The notes beneath the pieces were generated by a model, which was not told the origin of the DNA, ran no database searches, and saw nothing but the letters and a program-made list of their open reading frames with translations. The position numbers were made by a program, and so were the translations under genes. Of a stretch of DNA of 64,000 nucleotides, positions 1 to 12,800 are shown one piece after another. Position 1 is the stretch's first letter. Each line of letters starts with the position of its first letter. Where the stretch lies: assembly GCF_000090795.2 (NCBI RefSeq), contig NW_003546363.1, forward strand, positions 1 through 64,000, in the 5' to 3' direction. This DNA comes from Amphimedon queenslandica. Taxonomy: Eukaryota; Porifera; Demospongiae; Haplosclerida; Niphatidae.

Positions 1-290
1 TGGCCGTAACTCAAAAAGTTTTAGTCGGAATCACATCAAACTTTCTACACAGTGGGATAATTATGGAGCTAATTTCTGGAAAAAACCATGGCTAGACTTT
101 GTAAAATTTTCATGTGCTCAGTAGTTTATAATTATTTATTATTCAATGGCTCCATTTGCAGTGAACAACCACCAATATAAAATAAAAATTTCCCTTTATT
201 CTGAGTATGCCCAATGATACAAAATCTTCCAATCAACAAATGACCACATAAAACTCTCGTTAATATTTGAGATCAAAATTAAAAAATCAC

Positions 291-2219
291 CTTAAGATAT
301 CTATCAATGATGGAGACTGTGAGGTAGAGTGTCTCCTGCAATAAAGTGAATCTGTGATGAACTTGAATCAGCCAGTCGATCAGTATGGCTCTCATTCTGC
401 CATCAATGTGCTTCTGGTCAGCCATATAGGTTGGAGGAACGTGATACTGGCACTAGAAATAAAACAAGAAAGATAAATCATTGCCGTTAAAAAACTCTAT
501 AAAACAGAATGAGGGACTAAAATTTGGCAAATTGCTAAATTTTGGTAATTGGCGAATTTTAATTTGGCAAATTAGTGGCCACGTGCAATTGAGCATGTGT
601 ATAATGGCTCAAAATGGCAGATTTTATTTTGGCGAATGGCTATCAAAACACCAAATTCACCAAATATAATTCCCTCCAAAATTTCCCACTATGCAGGGTA
701 TGTTATTAATAGTAACTGTAACACGTGCATCTTGTGGATTTTTTCCAAAGCAAATAATTGCAATGCCAACGTAATTGTTATAAAAATACAGACTGTGTAC
801 ATGTACATGTACATGTATGCGAAAGTTGTGAATAGCTAAAGGCAGACATGAACAAAAACACATATACATGTACATGTACATACATGTACATGTTAAGAGT
901 TAAGTATGTACATGTACATGTACATGCACATGTCTACTCTTGACACATATCAAATTACATAAAGATCAAGAAGAAGGCTCATAGCTTCAAGTGTTATACA
1001 ACTACACAATGTAACCCATACTCATCAATCAACAGTTCCAAGCACTAACTGTTGAATTCCCACAAAAAATAAATAATGATTTGAATATTATAAGATATTA
1101 ATGATGCTGCAATTAATCTACAACTACAACTACGTGTGTACTTACTTCAATGTCTCTCATGTACATGTATATGTCTTTAGCATATTCGGAGCACAATTGA
1201 GGATTATCTGGTTCTTGGGAATCGATATCATTAATCTGTAACTGCTCAGAGAATGCTTCTGAGATCTGTCAAAAGAGAGAGAGAGAGGGAGAGGGAGAGA
1301 GAGGGAGAGAGTGAGTGAGTGAAAATGAAAAAGAGAGAGTAATATTGCAATAAGTTATGTTGTTACATCATGATTAAAGGAAATGTCAACAAGTACAAAC
1401 AACAATGACAGGATCATCAATGAGTGTGTGTGTGTGTGTGTGTGTAGCTATTTATAGTAACAATGTGATGACAGCAACAGGATCATATTCTATTTATAGA
1501 ATTACAATATCATCATTATATTCACAGGCTCAAAGTTCGTTCAGTTAAATGGGTGGCAATAACATACATTATATCAATGAAAGTAACACACAGAGACACT
1601 TCATTCTATAATGAACAAGGACACATTCCATATGCATACATACATACATGTAGTGAGATGTGGGGACATCTCACTATAATACTAATGCAGGTGGTAATTA
1701 AATTACGTATTATTGTAGACTATAACACATTTATAATCAAAATCAGTCAAAATTCAGCAAATTAATATCAAATTGAAGCTCTGCAATATATTCAATAGCC
1801 ATTAAAGAAATGGTGCTAGAATCGCGAAACCACAAAAGTTATTTCCCCCCAAAAATACATTTTAATATAATTAAAGGGCTATGCATACGGTACCTGGACA
1901 ACGTCCATGGATTCTGGAGAAGGTGATTCTGGTATAACGTGTTCCTCGGTGATATCATCTTCATCATGAACCACTGGAGGATCGGCCATGAAAGGGGCCA
2001 GGTGACTTGGTGGAGCGACCGGCTTTAAAAGAGACGGTTTCTGCTTCATAGCCTGGAGAGACATAAATAAAAAATAATAATAATCCTGATAATTATGTAT
2101 TTTTTTCTTACAACGTGAGGTGGGTTCGACTCAATCATATTGTTCTGTATAGAGCCCAGGGCTGGTCTGGCTTTGAGTTCTGGCACTCGAAAATGAGGAC
2201 GGGCTAGTTTCCCTGCCAT
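291..2219 (-). CDS. CCNB: Cyclin B, N-terminal part (3' end lies left of the window)
   Basis: Mitotic cyclin, the partner of CDK1. Four exons are visible: 2112-2219, 1894-2052, 1146-1265 and 291-452, all joining in phase 0. The first encodes a textbook destruction box, RPALGSIQN, for APC/C-dependent breakdown at about residues 21-29. The third carries [20 protein letters not shown], the conserved run just before the cyclin box. The fourth starts the cyclin box, with the [16 protein letters not shown] signature and [17 protein letters not shown]. The rest of the cyclin fold must lie beyond base 1. The ATG at 2219 is the first in frame and gives the usual short N-terminus. The last visible intron holds a degenerate tandem-repeat copy (1-125). 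The family and orientation are clear; only the subtype (B1/B2/B3) is open. The destruction box and partner-region wording fit B-type better than A-type cyclins. Confidence 0.95.
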
Positions 2220-2963
2220 GTTTTCTTGGCTCACTTTAGTCTAGAGAGAGAAAGAGAGAAAGAAATAGAACAAAACTATACTGCACAAGGGCCTACTTGA
2301 TGCCTGTACTGTAGGGCCATCACTACGTAATCTCGATTGTACTAACAAAATCTTAAAACTTATTAATAAGCAAAAAGCTGAAAGGCTACAAAGCTGAACA
2401 AGAAGCAAAGAAGAGAAGAAAGAAGCAAGAGAGAGAGAGAGCTACCAGCAAGAGAGACCGCGCTGCTATCCTTTTCAAATTTAAAATAAAGGAGGAGCAT
2501 ATGAGAATTGGCCAATCAGAATCAGCTGTGGGTAGGATTTGAAAATGATCACGTGACCTTGTTTATTTTGGAATCAAAAATTAAAAAAATACAGTTGCTT
2601 GGAAACAAAATTTAAGAAATATTATTCATCTATTATTTCTAGAAAAAGAAGCCTATTCTGCAGTTTGCAACTAAATGGATTCAGCATTTATAGCCAGACC
2701 AATAGCATATTCCACAATGTATCCTGTGCTTGATACTTCACTATTAATTGATTTAGACAGTTATTATATATACTTGATTAGACATTTAATTTTTAAAGAA
2801 TATAAATTCAAAAATATTTCACAAAAATCAATAATAAAAAAATGCAAACACAGTATGTCAGGTATGACAATGCAAATGTATGTATCAGTAATGCCGACAG
2901 AACTATAGCTGCAATAGCTTTTACATTTTAAAAAATCAAAAATAATAAAATAAAAATGTGTGA
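2220..2963. other. Intergenic: cyclin B 5' flank and Bcl-2-like 3' flank
   Basis: Tandem same-strand interval. It holds a purine-rich stretch (about 2240-2460), the CCAAT/CHR-like elements and AT-rich DNA. I see no coding exon in it on either strand. Confidence 0.6.
2474..2516 (-). promoter_or_regulatory. Candidate cyclin B promoter elements (CCAAT pair and CHR-like TTTGAA)
   Basis: Upstream of the cyclin B start there is a palindromic ATTGGCCAAT at 2507-2516, which gives a CCAAT box on both strands. A TTTGAA reads on the gene strand at 2474-2479, about 30 bp nearer the gene. CCAAT (NF-Y) upstream of a CHR (TTTGAA) is the known arrangement in many cell-cycle promoters. The spacing fits, but function here is inference. 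Confidence 0.45.
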
Positions 2964-3684
2964 CTACGATGAATTGTGCAGTGCATCGAATACAGAGATT
3001 GCAAGTGCAATCCCACTCACTCCCCATTGTAACCAACCCCCGTTGCTTGCTGTTCTACTACTAGTACTACTGTTTGTGGCAGATGTGCGTAACATTAGTT
3101 CTTTTGATATTGCATCCTACGTATAATAGAGAGATAAAGAAAGAGCGATAATATTTTTGAAAGTGAAAATTTCCAAATGAGAGATTACTCACCCATCCTC
3201 CTCTATTAGTAATCCAATCCTTGAGGTGTGTTGTTGATATGAAAATACTTGCCCAATGGGGCACACTTGACTCTATTGAAGGGAGCCCTACAGACCTACA
3301 GTACACAGTTACACACTGACAGAAAGCTAGCAATGCCAGAAGACGCCCTATGTTGACCTGACCATCCGAGAACATACCACCCCAGACGTCCATTAGCTTG
3401 CTAAAGAGATTAGTTGCCGTCAGCTCAAGCTCTTCGCATAGCTTGCGAAAGAAGATCTCATCAGCTTTTAGAGTTTGCTGTACCATACCGACTATCCTCA
3501 GTGCTTCTTCGCTCAGTTTAACGCTCAGGGGCTCCTTGCCAGAAGCGGACTCGATGCATGCAGTGATGAGATTTCGAGTCTCCTCGTAGAACTTATCATC
3601 TTGTACAGGAGACCCCCGTCTCTTGGGAGAGTTCTTGTGGTGATACTGGTGCTGTACTGGAGCAGGATTGACCACTAGCGCCAT
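2964..3684 (-). CDS. Bcl-2 family apoptosis regulator
   Basis: Controls mitochondrial outer-membrane permeability in apoptosis. Two coding exons, 3193-3684 and 2964-3116, join in phase 0 to give about 214 residues, a normal size. BH1 is visible as GGMFSDGQVNIGRLLALLAF (animal form: ..FSDGVTNWGRI..) and BH2 as DWITNRGGWDAI. The BH3 position reads ALRIVGMVQQ, so the usual Gly-Asp pair is Gly-Met. The protein ends with a tail-anchor segment, WLQWGVSGIALAISVFDAL, followed by a short polar end. This suits insertion in the outer mitochondrial or ER membrane. The first in-frame ATG is at 3684. The open frame continues upstream to a good acceptor (TTTCAG just before about 3740), so a leader exon may add residues or 5' UTR. 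The gene begins only 173 bp after the DHX34 stop on the same strand. Multi-domain layout with BH1/BH2 and anchor is sure; whether it is pro-survival or Bak-like I cannot tell. Confidence 0.88.
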
Positions 3685-3856
3685 TGCCCTCTCACACACA
3701 CTGTCCTGAGTCAAGGCCTGAATAGCAAGCGACTGCGACTGAAAGGAAACACAAGGGACTTAAAATACAAAGAGACTACTTGCTAACTCATCCTCTATGA
3801 ATAAAATTAATTAATTATTATTATACCGGTAAGTCATGAATAAAATTAACATTAAG

Positions 3857-6812
3857 TTAGTTCTGTTTATGCTGCCGTTTGTGTCTTAGTATTTCAATGG
3901 ACGTGAATTGAAACACTCTATCACACTCCTTGCAGTGATACTCTCTTGTATTGATGACGGCTCTCTCCTCTTCTTTCCTCTTCTCCTCTTTCCCTAGGAT
4001 ACAACAAATCAAGTTCAATGAAGTGAATGAATGCATATTGCACCACAATGCGCATACATGTAACTTGAACAATGAAAATATGTGCAGGGATAGTAATATG
4101 AATATTATTGATGAAAGCGTTATGCAAAGCATAATCAGTAACAACTAATGAAGTCTGCCTGCTCCTTAATTTAACATATTGATAATGACTATCAAGATTT
4201 CCTCAATTCCTTTTACATAACTAACACAAAAACTGTTGCTCTCTTTACAGGCAAGCATTTTATTACAATTTCAATCATTATCATTATCTGACAGAGAACA
4301 AAGCCATAACTACATAAAGTAAAGTAAAACGTTCACATAATATGTACACATACAATGAGAATAATAAAAATAATACTGGCCAGCTGTACTTTTAAATACC
4401 AAAAATCAATCCCACAAACACCTGGTACACCTGCTACATAACATAAACTTATGCACTAATATACTAACTAGTGCATACAAAGTATAAGTGCTTACGTTTT
4501 GCTTGCTGCTCAATTTCACATTCTCCTCTGTGGGACAGCTGCTCTGCCATGTTGACCACTAGCGACTGGTGGCAGGAAGGACAGACCCATACATTCCTCA
4601 AGTGTTGACTGAGGGAGGAGGAGGCCTCGGCCTGACTCGGATCAACTAGACTAAAAAGAAAAGAGATAAGGATTAAGATAAGGGAATATACTGAAACCAT
4701 AACAAGAGAGAGATGAGAGAGAGATTTTAATCTAACCAGTCATAAGTAAAATAATGGGTAATCATAAAACCGCCTTTTGTGGGGTGGGGTGAAGGAGATG
4801 ACTTTGAAGAGCCAACAGCTGGAATAAAATTTAAAAAAAAGAATAAACATAAATATCTCACGTTTAAAAAAAATGAATGAAAAGTACAATTTTATACTAA
4901 ATCCTAGTACAGCTTTATTCTAATGAAAAGATTTAGTAGTAGAATTAACGGATGACTAATTCTCATGAAAATGATTTTATAAAACAAGAAGTTTATTCTT
5001 TGCAAATTCACAACAAGGCTTAGCAGTTTTCATATCTTTTTTTTGGAAAATAAAAAATCATCCTTGTTTTTGACAATTCCCTCCCAACGAACGTAAACGT
5101 CGCACACAAACCAACTTGTTCATGTACAGTCGAATTCTTACAACAATAGATCAGTCATGTATAACATACATTACGCTTCCCACTTAAATACAAATATACA
5201 ATTAATTATTAATATTCCTCCAATTACTTAATTTTCCTGGTAGCCCCTTTGTTCCTCCTCCTTCTCCTCCAGATGTTGTACTGGTTGAAGAAGGTCCTTT
5301 GTAAAGGTGCGGACGTATTGATGAAGAGATTTGAGATAAAGTGTAATTATAATCAGAGTCCAAGAACTCAGCTAAACGAGAACCTAAAAGCCTCTCGAGC
5401 GATTGTATCTCATCGGATTCTCTACCTTGATCATCATCTTCATCATCTCCTATCAAAAAATAACATAATTATCTACATTAATTAATTATATTAAATTAAT
5501 TACAAGTGTATAATCAGAAACGTACGCATATGTCTAATGTCAATTAAAGGTTTACTTTGTGAGTGTAATTATAATGATAATAGGCTTAGTATCATTTGGT
5601 TGATTATTATTATGAAGACTGCAAACACTAGACAATGGAGTCAGTAAACAGCAAACAAAGACAGACAGACTATAATAGGCGATAGTGAGTGCATGACGAG
5701 GCAGACAGACCATAAAAAATGATGAAAGGACATTAACATAAAAAGACACTTATGACACTGTTTACAGGCAGGATGGATACACAGACAGGTAGTTCTACTA
5801 GACAGTGTACACTATGCACACAGGCTGCTGGTGATGATGATAGAGGCAACTAAAGAGAGTAAACAATCTTTATAGAGTGAATAGATAAACAAGGTGTGTG
5901 TACTGGATTCATAGTGTATATGGAAACTGTTAAAATATATGGTTATCCGCTTTCAAAAAAACACAAGAGGGAGAGAGAGAGAGAGATGCAGACAGTCTTC
6001 TGTCTTTCCCTTGGCTTATAATAAAGGTACAAAGAGTCTTAACTAAAAAGCCTATTAAACTTCCAACATCACAATACAGTAAAGTTTCCATCTGTTTTGG
6101 GTGGAGTTATTATAATCATCAGAGTATAAAGTCTTAACAAACAGCTGGAACATACATACACAATGAAAGTGCAATAAAATGATACACTTTGAACTGGATT
6201 GCTTGATAGCAGCTAGAAGCAGTGAGCTACAGCAATGAGGTGTAAACGTAGGAAAAACATGCATGCACAAGTTTTGGCAAAAACAATAAAAAATGGTCGC
6301 TATAATATTGCAAAGAGTATATATCGGAGTGCTGACTACACAAGATAATCACGTGGATCAAAGTTCAATGCCAAAATTCGACCTGGTGCAATAAAAATAG
6401 TAAATATAGTGACCTAATCTATCTCTCACGATTAACATAGCAGATTAAACTATTTGAGTAAAATGAAAGTACACTCTTTCTATCTTACTATCTATCTATA
6501 TCTTTATTTTTCAATATCCTCTGTTGTCTATAGTCTCTCTTCTGCCCTCCCCCTCTCCCTGTTTGTGGGTAGCATTGTCAGCTCATAGACATAAGTGGAA
6601 ACATTAAAGAAAAGTTGCCAAGTTGTTACCAAGCCAGCATAGAGTCTATCATCTCACGGGCCGGCCCAGGAGTACACATTGAACAAAGAGCTAGGATTAC
6701 ATATAACTATTATTTTATCATTAAAGTTTAACAGTATTCACTTGATAAAGTCTTATATTATAATAACAGCAAAACCATGATAAATATACAAGACATCTTT
6801 TACTCTTAATAC

Positions 6813-6853
<41 letters not shown>

Positions 6854-9800
6854 TCTCTCTTTCTCTCCCTTGGGCTAGTCTTGATAGACAGTGAAATAGA
6901 AGCCTAACTAGTGCACACCTACTACCACTACACATCTTACAATGTACTCTATATACTATACTCATAGTACTAGAAATTTACATGTACATGTACATGTACG
7001 TGTTAACGTACACAATGTACATGTACTAAAACTGAGTTCTTACAAATGTGATTAGTACAATCTATAGCTAATTAAAGTATTGGGTTGCTAGTAACTGGTC
7101 TATATTAGGATTAGTGAACGTATGTATCGGGTGTATTAGACATGTACTATGATACCTTTATCTTATTTATTATTGGAGGCCTCACAAGATCAACCACAAT
7201 CTCATCCAGTCTATAATAAGGTTCACACGTACCAATACCACACAGCATCATGGATGTAAAGATATTATTATACATCAGATCAGTTACTTACATAGACACA
7301 CACATACAATACATTATACATCAATCATAATCTATACAGTCAATCCTACACTTAAGGACACTTCTATGATCAGGAGAGTATTATTGGGTCCCAAGGTGTC
7401 CGGAATAGACAAGTTTGACTATATACAGTACATAATAAAGGGAAAGAAAAGGAGAGAGAGAGGAAGACAGGGAGGGAGAGAGAGCTAATAAAAGTCAGCA
7501 AGAGGAAGACTACACATCAATCAGAGTCACCTGCACATACACATGTGTACATGTACCCGAAACTTCAAAGCTAATGGTGCAATAAATGGACTTTCCCTAT
7601 TAACCTTTCATATATAACTATCCATTACTATCTACTATAGATTGCTGAGTGTGTATCCTTAAACAGAGCCTCAAAGGGCTTATGTCACATGACAACAGAT
7701 GGGCTAATCCTTCCTGCCCCTGGCAACCAGCCATAATGGTTCCATAAACAACAGGTGGTGCTAGTTAGAGACCTGGCTTGCTAAAAAGAGAGAGAGAGAG
7801 AGTCAGGTGGTACAGTATACACAAACACCTCTTGTGAACTCATGCAATAGCTTTGATGTATTAAACTGACATCAGTATATAATAATATTAATCATATACA
7901 GCAAACAGATAAGACTAAGAGAATAAAGAAGGATAATGAAAGGAGAGAGAAGAAGCACAAGAACAGGAGTGAAATAATACGAATGTAGTGTGTCTTAATT
8001 CCAAAACACAGCTTGCAATGAAAACTCTCTTTAGCTAATATTGTAATGACTATGGAGGCATTATTAGTCATCACATCAAAGCTTCACTACAATACCTGGT
8101 AGTACATGATCCCTCATATGTATGGGTTGACACGCCTAATACAATAAGGACAGCACCCAACAACACCGAAACCCAACAAACAGTATAAAATATAATATTA
8201 ATAATAAAATTAATTATAGACTGGGTACACTCTCACACCGATAGCAGCCTCAACAACGCACACAGAGAAATAGTTTATAATAACAGTCTGAAATAGTAAT
8301 AACACCTACAAGACTGTAGTGTTAGAGGTATAGCCCCCACACACATAGTATTCACGAGAAGAGTATCCTCAATACATGTATGTACAATAGCAGGATGTAG
8401 TGATATACATGTGTATGTAAGATCATGGATAAAGATACTGATATAAAGCAATAAATAACAGAGAGATATAAACACAGCCATACTCTTAAAGACACATGAA
8501 TATAAATAAAAATACTATATATGATATAATTCATTATTAGCACTCTATTCTTTAATATATTACATAGTCATCCACACACTCAACTTTGGTCTACACATAA
8601 AGGCATAAATTAGAATGTTATAGTTCCGTGCATGGACCGTGCAGTCGTGTGTACAAGTAGCTGATCCCTATCGAAACAATAACATTGACATTATTCCTGT
8701 CCCTTCATATACTCACTAATGAATATAAACAACAACAGTACCGGAGCTAGCGAATGAGCATAACAGGAACATACAATAGCGTGCAGTGACAAGCACACAT
8801 GCTTAAGTATGATAAACAACAATTAAAGTGTCTTAATTATCCCATCTTCTACATGCGCCTTCCCTCTCTCACTTTTTGATCTAAACTACTGCCTTCTCTC
8901 TCTCTCTCTCTTTTTCACTCACTCTCTCTCTAACTTTTTAACAAGAAACTTCATCAGCCATTTTGCTTTAATCATAGCAAAGCCTTCATACCCTCATACC
9001 CTTCCCCTGGATGATCAGTATCAAAAGTTAATTGTGAAGAGAGTATGTCATCATCTCTCTTGACTTGTGAGAAACTATAGCTCATGAATCCTATTACAAT
9101 AATCATTACACTGATATTGGAATGATCTAATCCTCTCTCACGCCTCAATCAGCACTAGTATCATGTGATGATACATAACAAACAATTGACACTTTTTTCA
9201 CCAGACTATATTCATGTAGGCAGCTGTCGGGGTAAACTTACGTATAGAGGAGTAAAGATAAATTTTGCAAAATTAGCAGAAATTTTGACAGAAGTAAAAA
9301 TAAATTTGGGAAATTAGCAGAAATTTTGGGCTAAAGAAGTTTCTATAGCTACATGTAGGTGTGATACATGTAATTAAAGAATTAAGAAATAAAGGAGAGT
9401 TTGAGACAAGGGGAGAAGGAGAGAGAGGGATGGTGAGTAGACTCACTCTTGCTTTTCTTAGCTAGTTTCATCTCTAGTATGCGTGACCAGGTGCCTCTTA
9501 GAGTCTGTACTATGGACATTACCTCTTGTCCAGTGTCCTCGCCAGTGAACACTATCTCTAACCATTCGTCAACCACTAACCTGTTAATGATTATACACAA
9601 TATAGGCCCGCTGTGTGATTTATTTTGTTATTATTGTATTTTTAATTGTTTCATCATTATGAAAGAGGAAAGGTATAGGATCACAACAAACACAAACAAT
9701 ATCATTAAAAACAATCATTATGAATGAATAAGAATGGTAATGTTATGACGACTTCACACAAGGCATGCTAAGTGAGCTAAACAGCATGAGCTTCATGAGC

Positions 9801-12800
9801 TGACAAGCACTACAATACAGTACATGGCATTTGGAACAATTTTAAAAATTCGTAAAAAATTCAAACTTGATCGGAAGCAGCTCAAACTTGATACACAGCA
9901 TAAAAACATGTATATGTATCAGAGAGAATGATAAAAGTCAAGAATTCTCTCCTAGTCATTTTTGATGAAATTCGGCCAAAATCCCTGTACTATATAGTAC
10001 AGGGTGTTTGGCCTGATTTTTGAGCAACTTTAAAAATTCATAAAAAATCCAAATTTGATTGGAATCAGCTCAAACTTGCTACACAGCATAAAAACATGTA
10101 TATGTATCAGAAAAAATTATAAAAATTGATAATTCTCTCTCAGTCATTTTTGGCAAAATTTGGCCACAAACCCTGTACTATAGTACAGCGTCTTACAATC
10201 CACTGACAAGAAGCTGTAACTATAAACAACATGCCAAAATCCTGTGGGAAACCCCGACTATCATTACCACTAAATCATCATTATTAGTTATACCTTGAAC
10301 ATGATTCGTTTGTGTCAATGGATTGAGTGAACAATAGCAGAGTCTGTAAGGCAGGAACTTTTAGAGCATTCACCATATATGGTCGATTGGTCTCGAGTAA
10401 TTTTCTACAAAAACAGCAAGAGAATTTAGCTAAAATTTGCTATTATTTATTTATTTATTTATTTATAATTATTTCCACTTCTATTTTCATTCATGTTGCC
10501 ATGTATTTTTGCTAAAAAATGTGCTTATAAGTTCAAACTCATAAAGAGCATCAAATCAAAAAATGTAATAAAAATTTGAGAGCCAATTTTTAGAAAGTAA
10601 TAGCAACATGTACTTCAAAAAATTTTTAAACTGATATTATGCTTCTCTTGATACATGAAACTCAAAAATTTCAAAGCAAAAGTAATTAAAACCACAATGG
10701 CATTGTTAAAATTATATGGATTGAGTCACAAAAAGATTATAAAAATAAACAATGGGAGAGAAAAAATGATGGAAGAAATCGGAAAAGAACGAACACAAAC
10801 ACACACATAAATGAAATATTTCCCTAATCACTCACAAACTGTATCATTCATAATAAATGAGTGTGCGATGGAGTGGAGGAGTGATGGAGTTTACAGTCCA
10901 ACAATGAAAATAATTTGCTGTCTAAGGACAAAGGGAGTCAAAATGTCTGGACGCTCTACATCATTAAAAAAACTGTCGCACAACACACTAAAACAACCAT
11001 CCACGCAAGTACACACATTTATTGCATAACACAATCACTCACTCGTTACTAATGGAGGGACAGAGTGCAGCTGCACATAATAGCAGTACGTGTTTACAAT
11101 CAATCAGTGACATTATAGGAGGGTAAGCACTGTATATACAGACAAAACAGTGACATATGTAAAACAGTGTGTTTTAGCTAAGAAAACATTTTCGTTACAT
11201 AATGTAAATAAACACAAACAAAATAACAGAGTATTCTAATATATCATGATGGTAAAATTTTAGGCCAATTCAATCAAATTTCTCATCATTTATAATGGTT
11301 GTGAGAATAAAATATTGATCAATAAAATAAAACAAAATTGACAAATTTTTATTCGACGAAATTTTCCCGTATAAGGCATTCGAAGTCGCACGTCGTTAAT
11401 GTCCCAATACATTCCTTGAGTATTGTGTGTGTGTGTCCAGAAGAAGTGCTGATCAGGTTGTTGATCATTTCGTAGATAATGATGAATGAATAACGTTATT
11501 TAATTTAATGAATTTATTAATTATGATCATTAAATAATGCAATGATAATTTATAATTTACACACCCAAGGAGCTCCATGCATACATGTATATAACACATT
11601 ATGTACATGAGTACATGTATATAATGTTTTTTTTACAAACTAAACTATTAATACATACAGTATACATATACATGTACATAATGTACATAAGTACATGTCA
11701 TACATGTACTATACTTACTCGTACGCCAGTAAGTAGTGAACCTTCTTTCCTCCTTCCTAAAGAACACACACAATTACAATAACAAACAGAAAGAGGACGC
11801 ACGCACGCACGCACACACACACACACAAACCAATTATCTATAACTAATTCTATATGTACAGTATGCAACATAAGTTGCATACATGTACATGTATAAACAT
11901 TCGTTGAATAAATCTAATTGTTAGTCTAGCAGCAATAATAATTATAGTACATGTACGTGTACGTGTACTTGTACGTGTACATGTACATGTACGTGTACAT
12001 GTACATATACATGTACTTGTTGCTGGAAAAGGAGGTCAGGATTAGAAGAGAAGACACTAGTTGGATGAAGGACTAGGAATGACTTGGACTGGAGAGATTA
12101 ATAAAAAGAAAGAAATAACAAACAGAACACATGCAGACTGAGGACATTGAAGTGCATACTTTGGTATGGAATATTTGTTCGGAACCTTTTTTGAACGTGT
12201 TACAATCGTCACCGATGGCAACCTGAGGATACAGTCCACTAAAGGAGGGGACAAAAATTAAAAATTTTCTATCATTATTTTTACATTTTTGTTACATTTT
12301 AAAGTCCCCCCCGTCTCACCTACATATGACAATCTTCAATAAATTGATGTCTCTCAAACTGTAGGATCTCCTCTCACTGGATCCATCCTATGCAGGTGTG
12401 ACATTGATTGGAATAATACAACCCACACACTACAGTGTACATACCTGCAATTGAGAGAGATCATGGAGTAATTTAAATTCCAAGTGCTTCAGTCCAGCTG
12501 CTATGGATACTTCTTCCTCTTCGTCAACCTAAACAAACAATCATTTTCTCTATTACTCAATATACCAGGTATAAAATTCATGCAGCTTTCTGAGCTTTAT
12601 TTTGTCTATAATTTTGATTCAATTTTAATTTTTGAAGTTAATTTTAACTTTAATTTTTGGAGAACAAAAAGGACAAAAGAAAGCTGCTATAAGGTACATG
12701 GTACATGTACATGTATTTTATTCCTCTCTCTCTCTCTCTCTCTCCCTCTCTCACCTCGTGGTCCATTTTAAGTACTTTTCTTTGCTTGTTCTCAGTTCTG

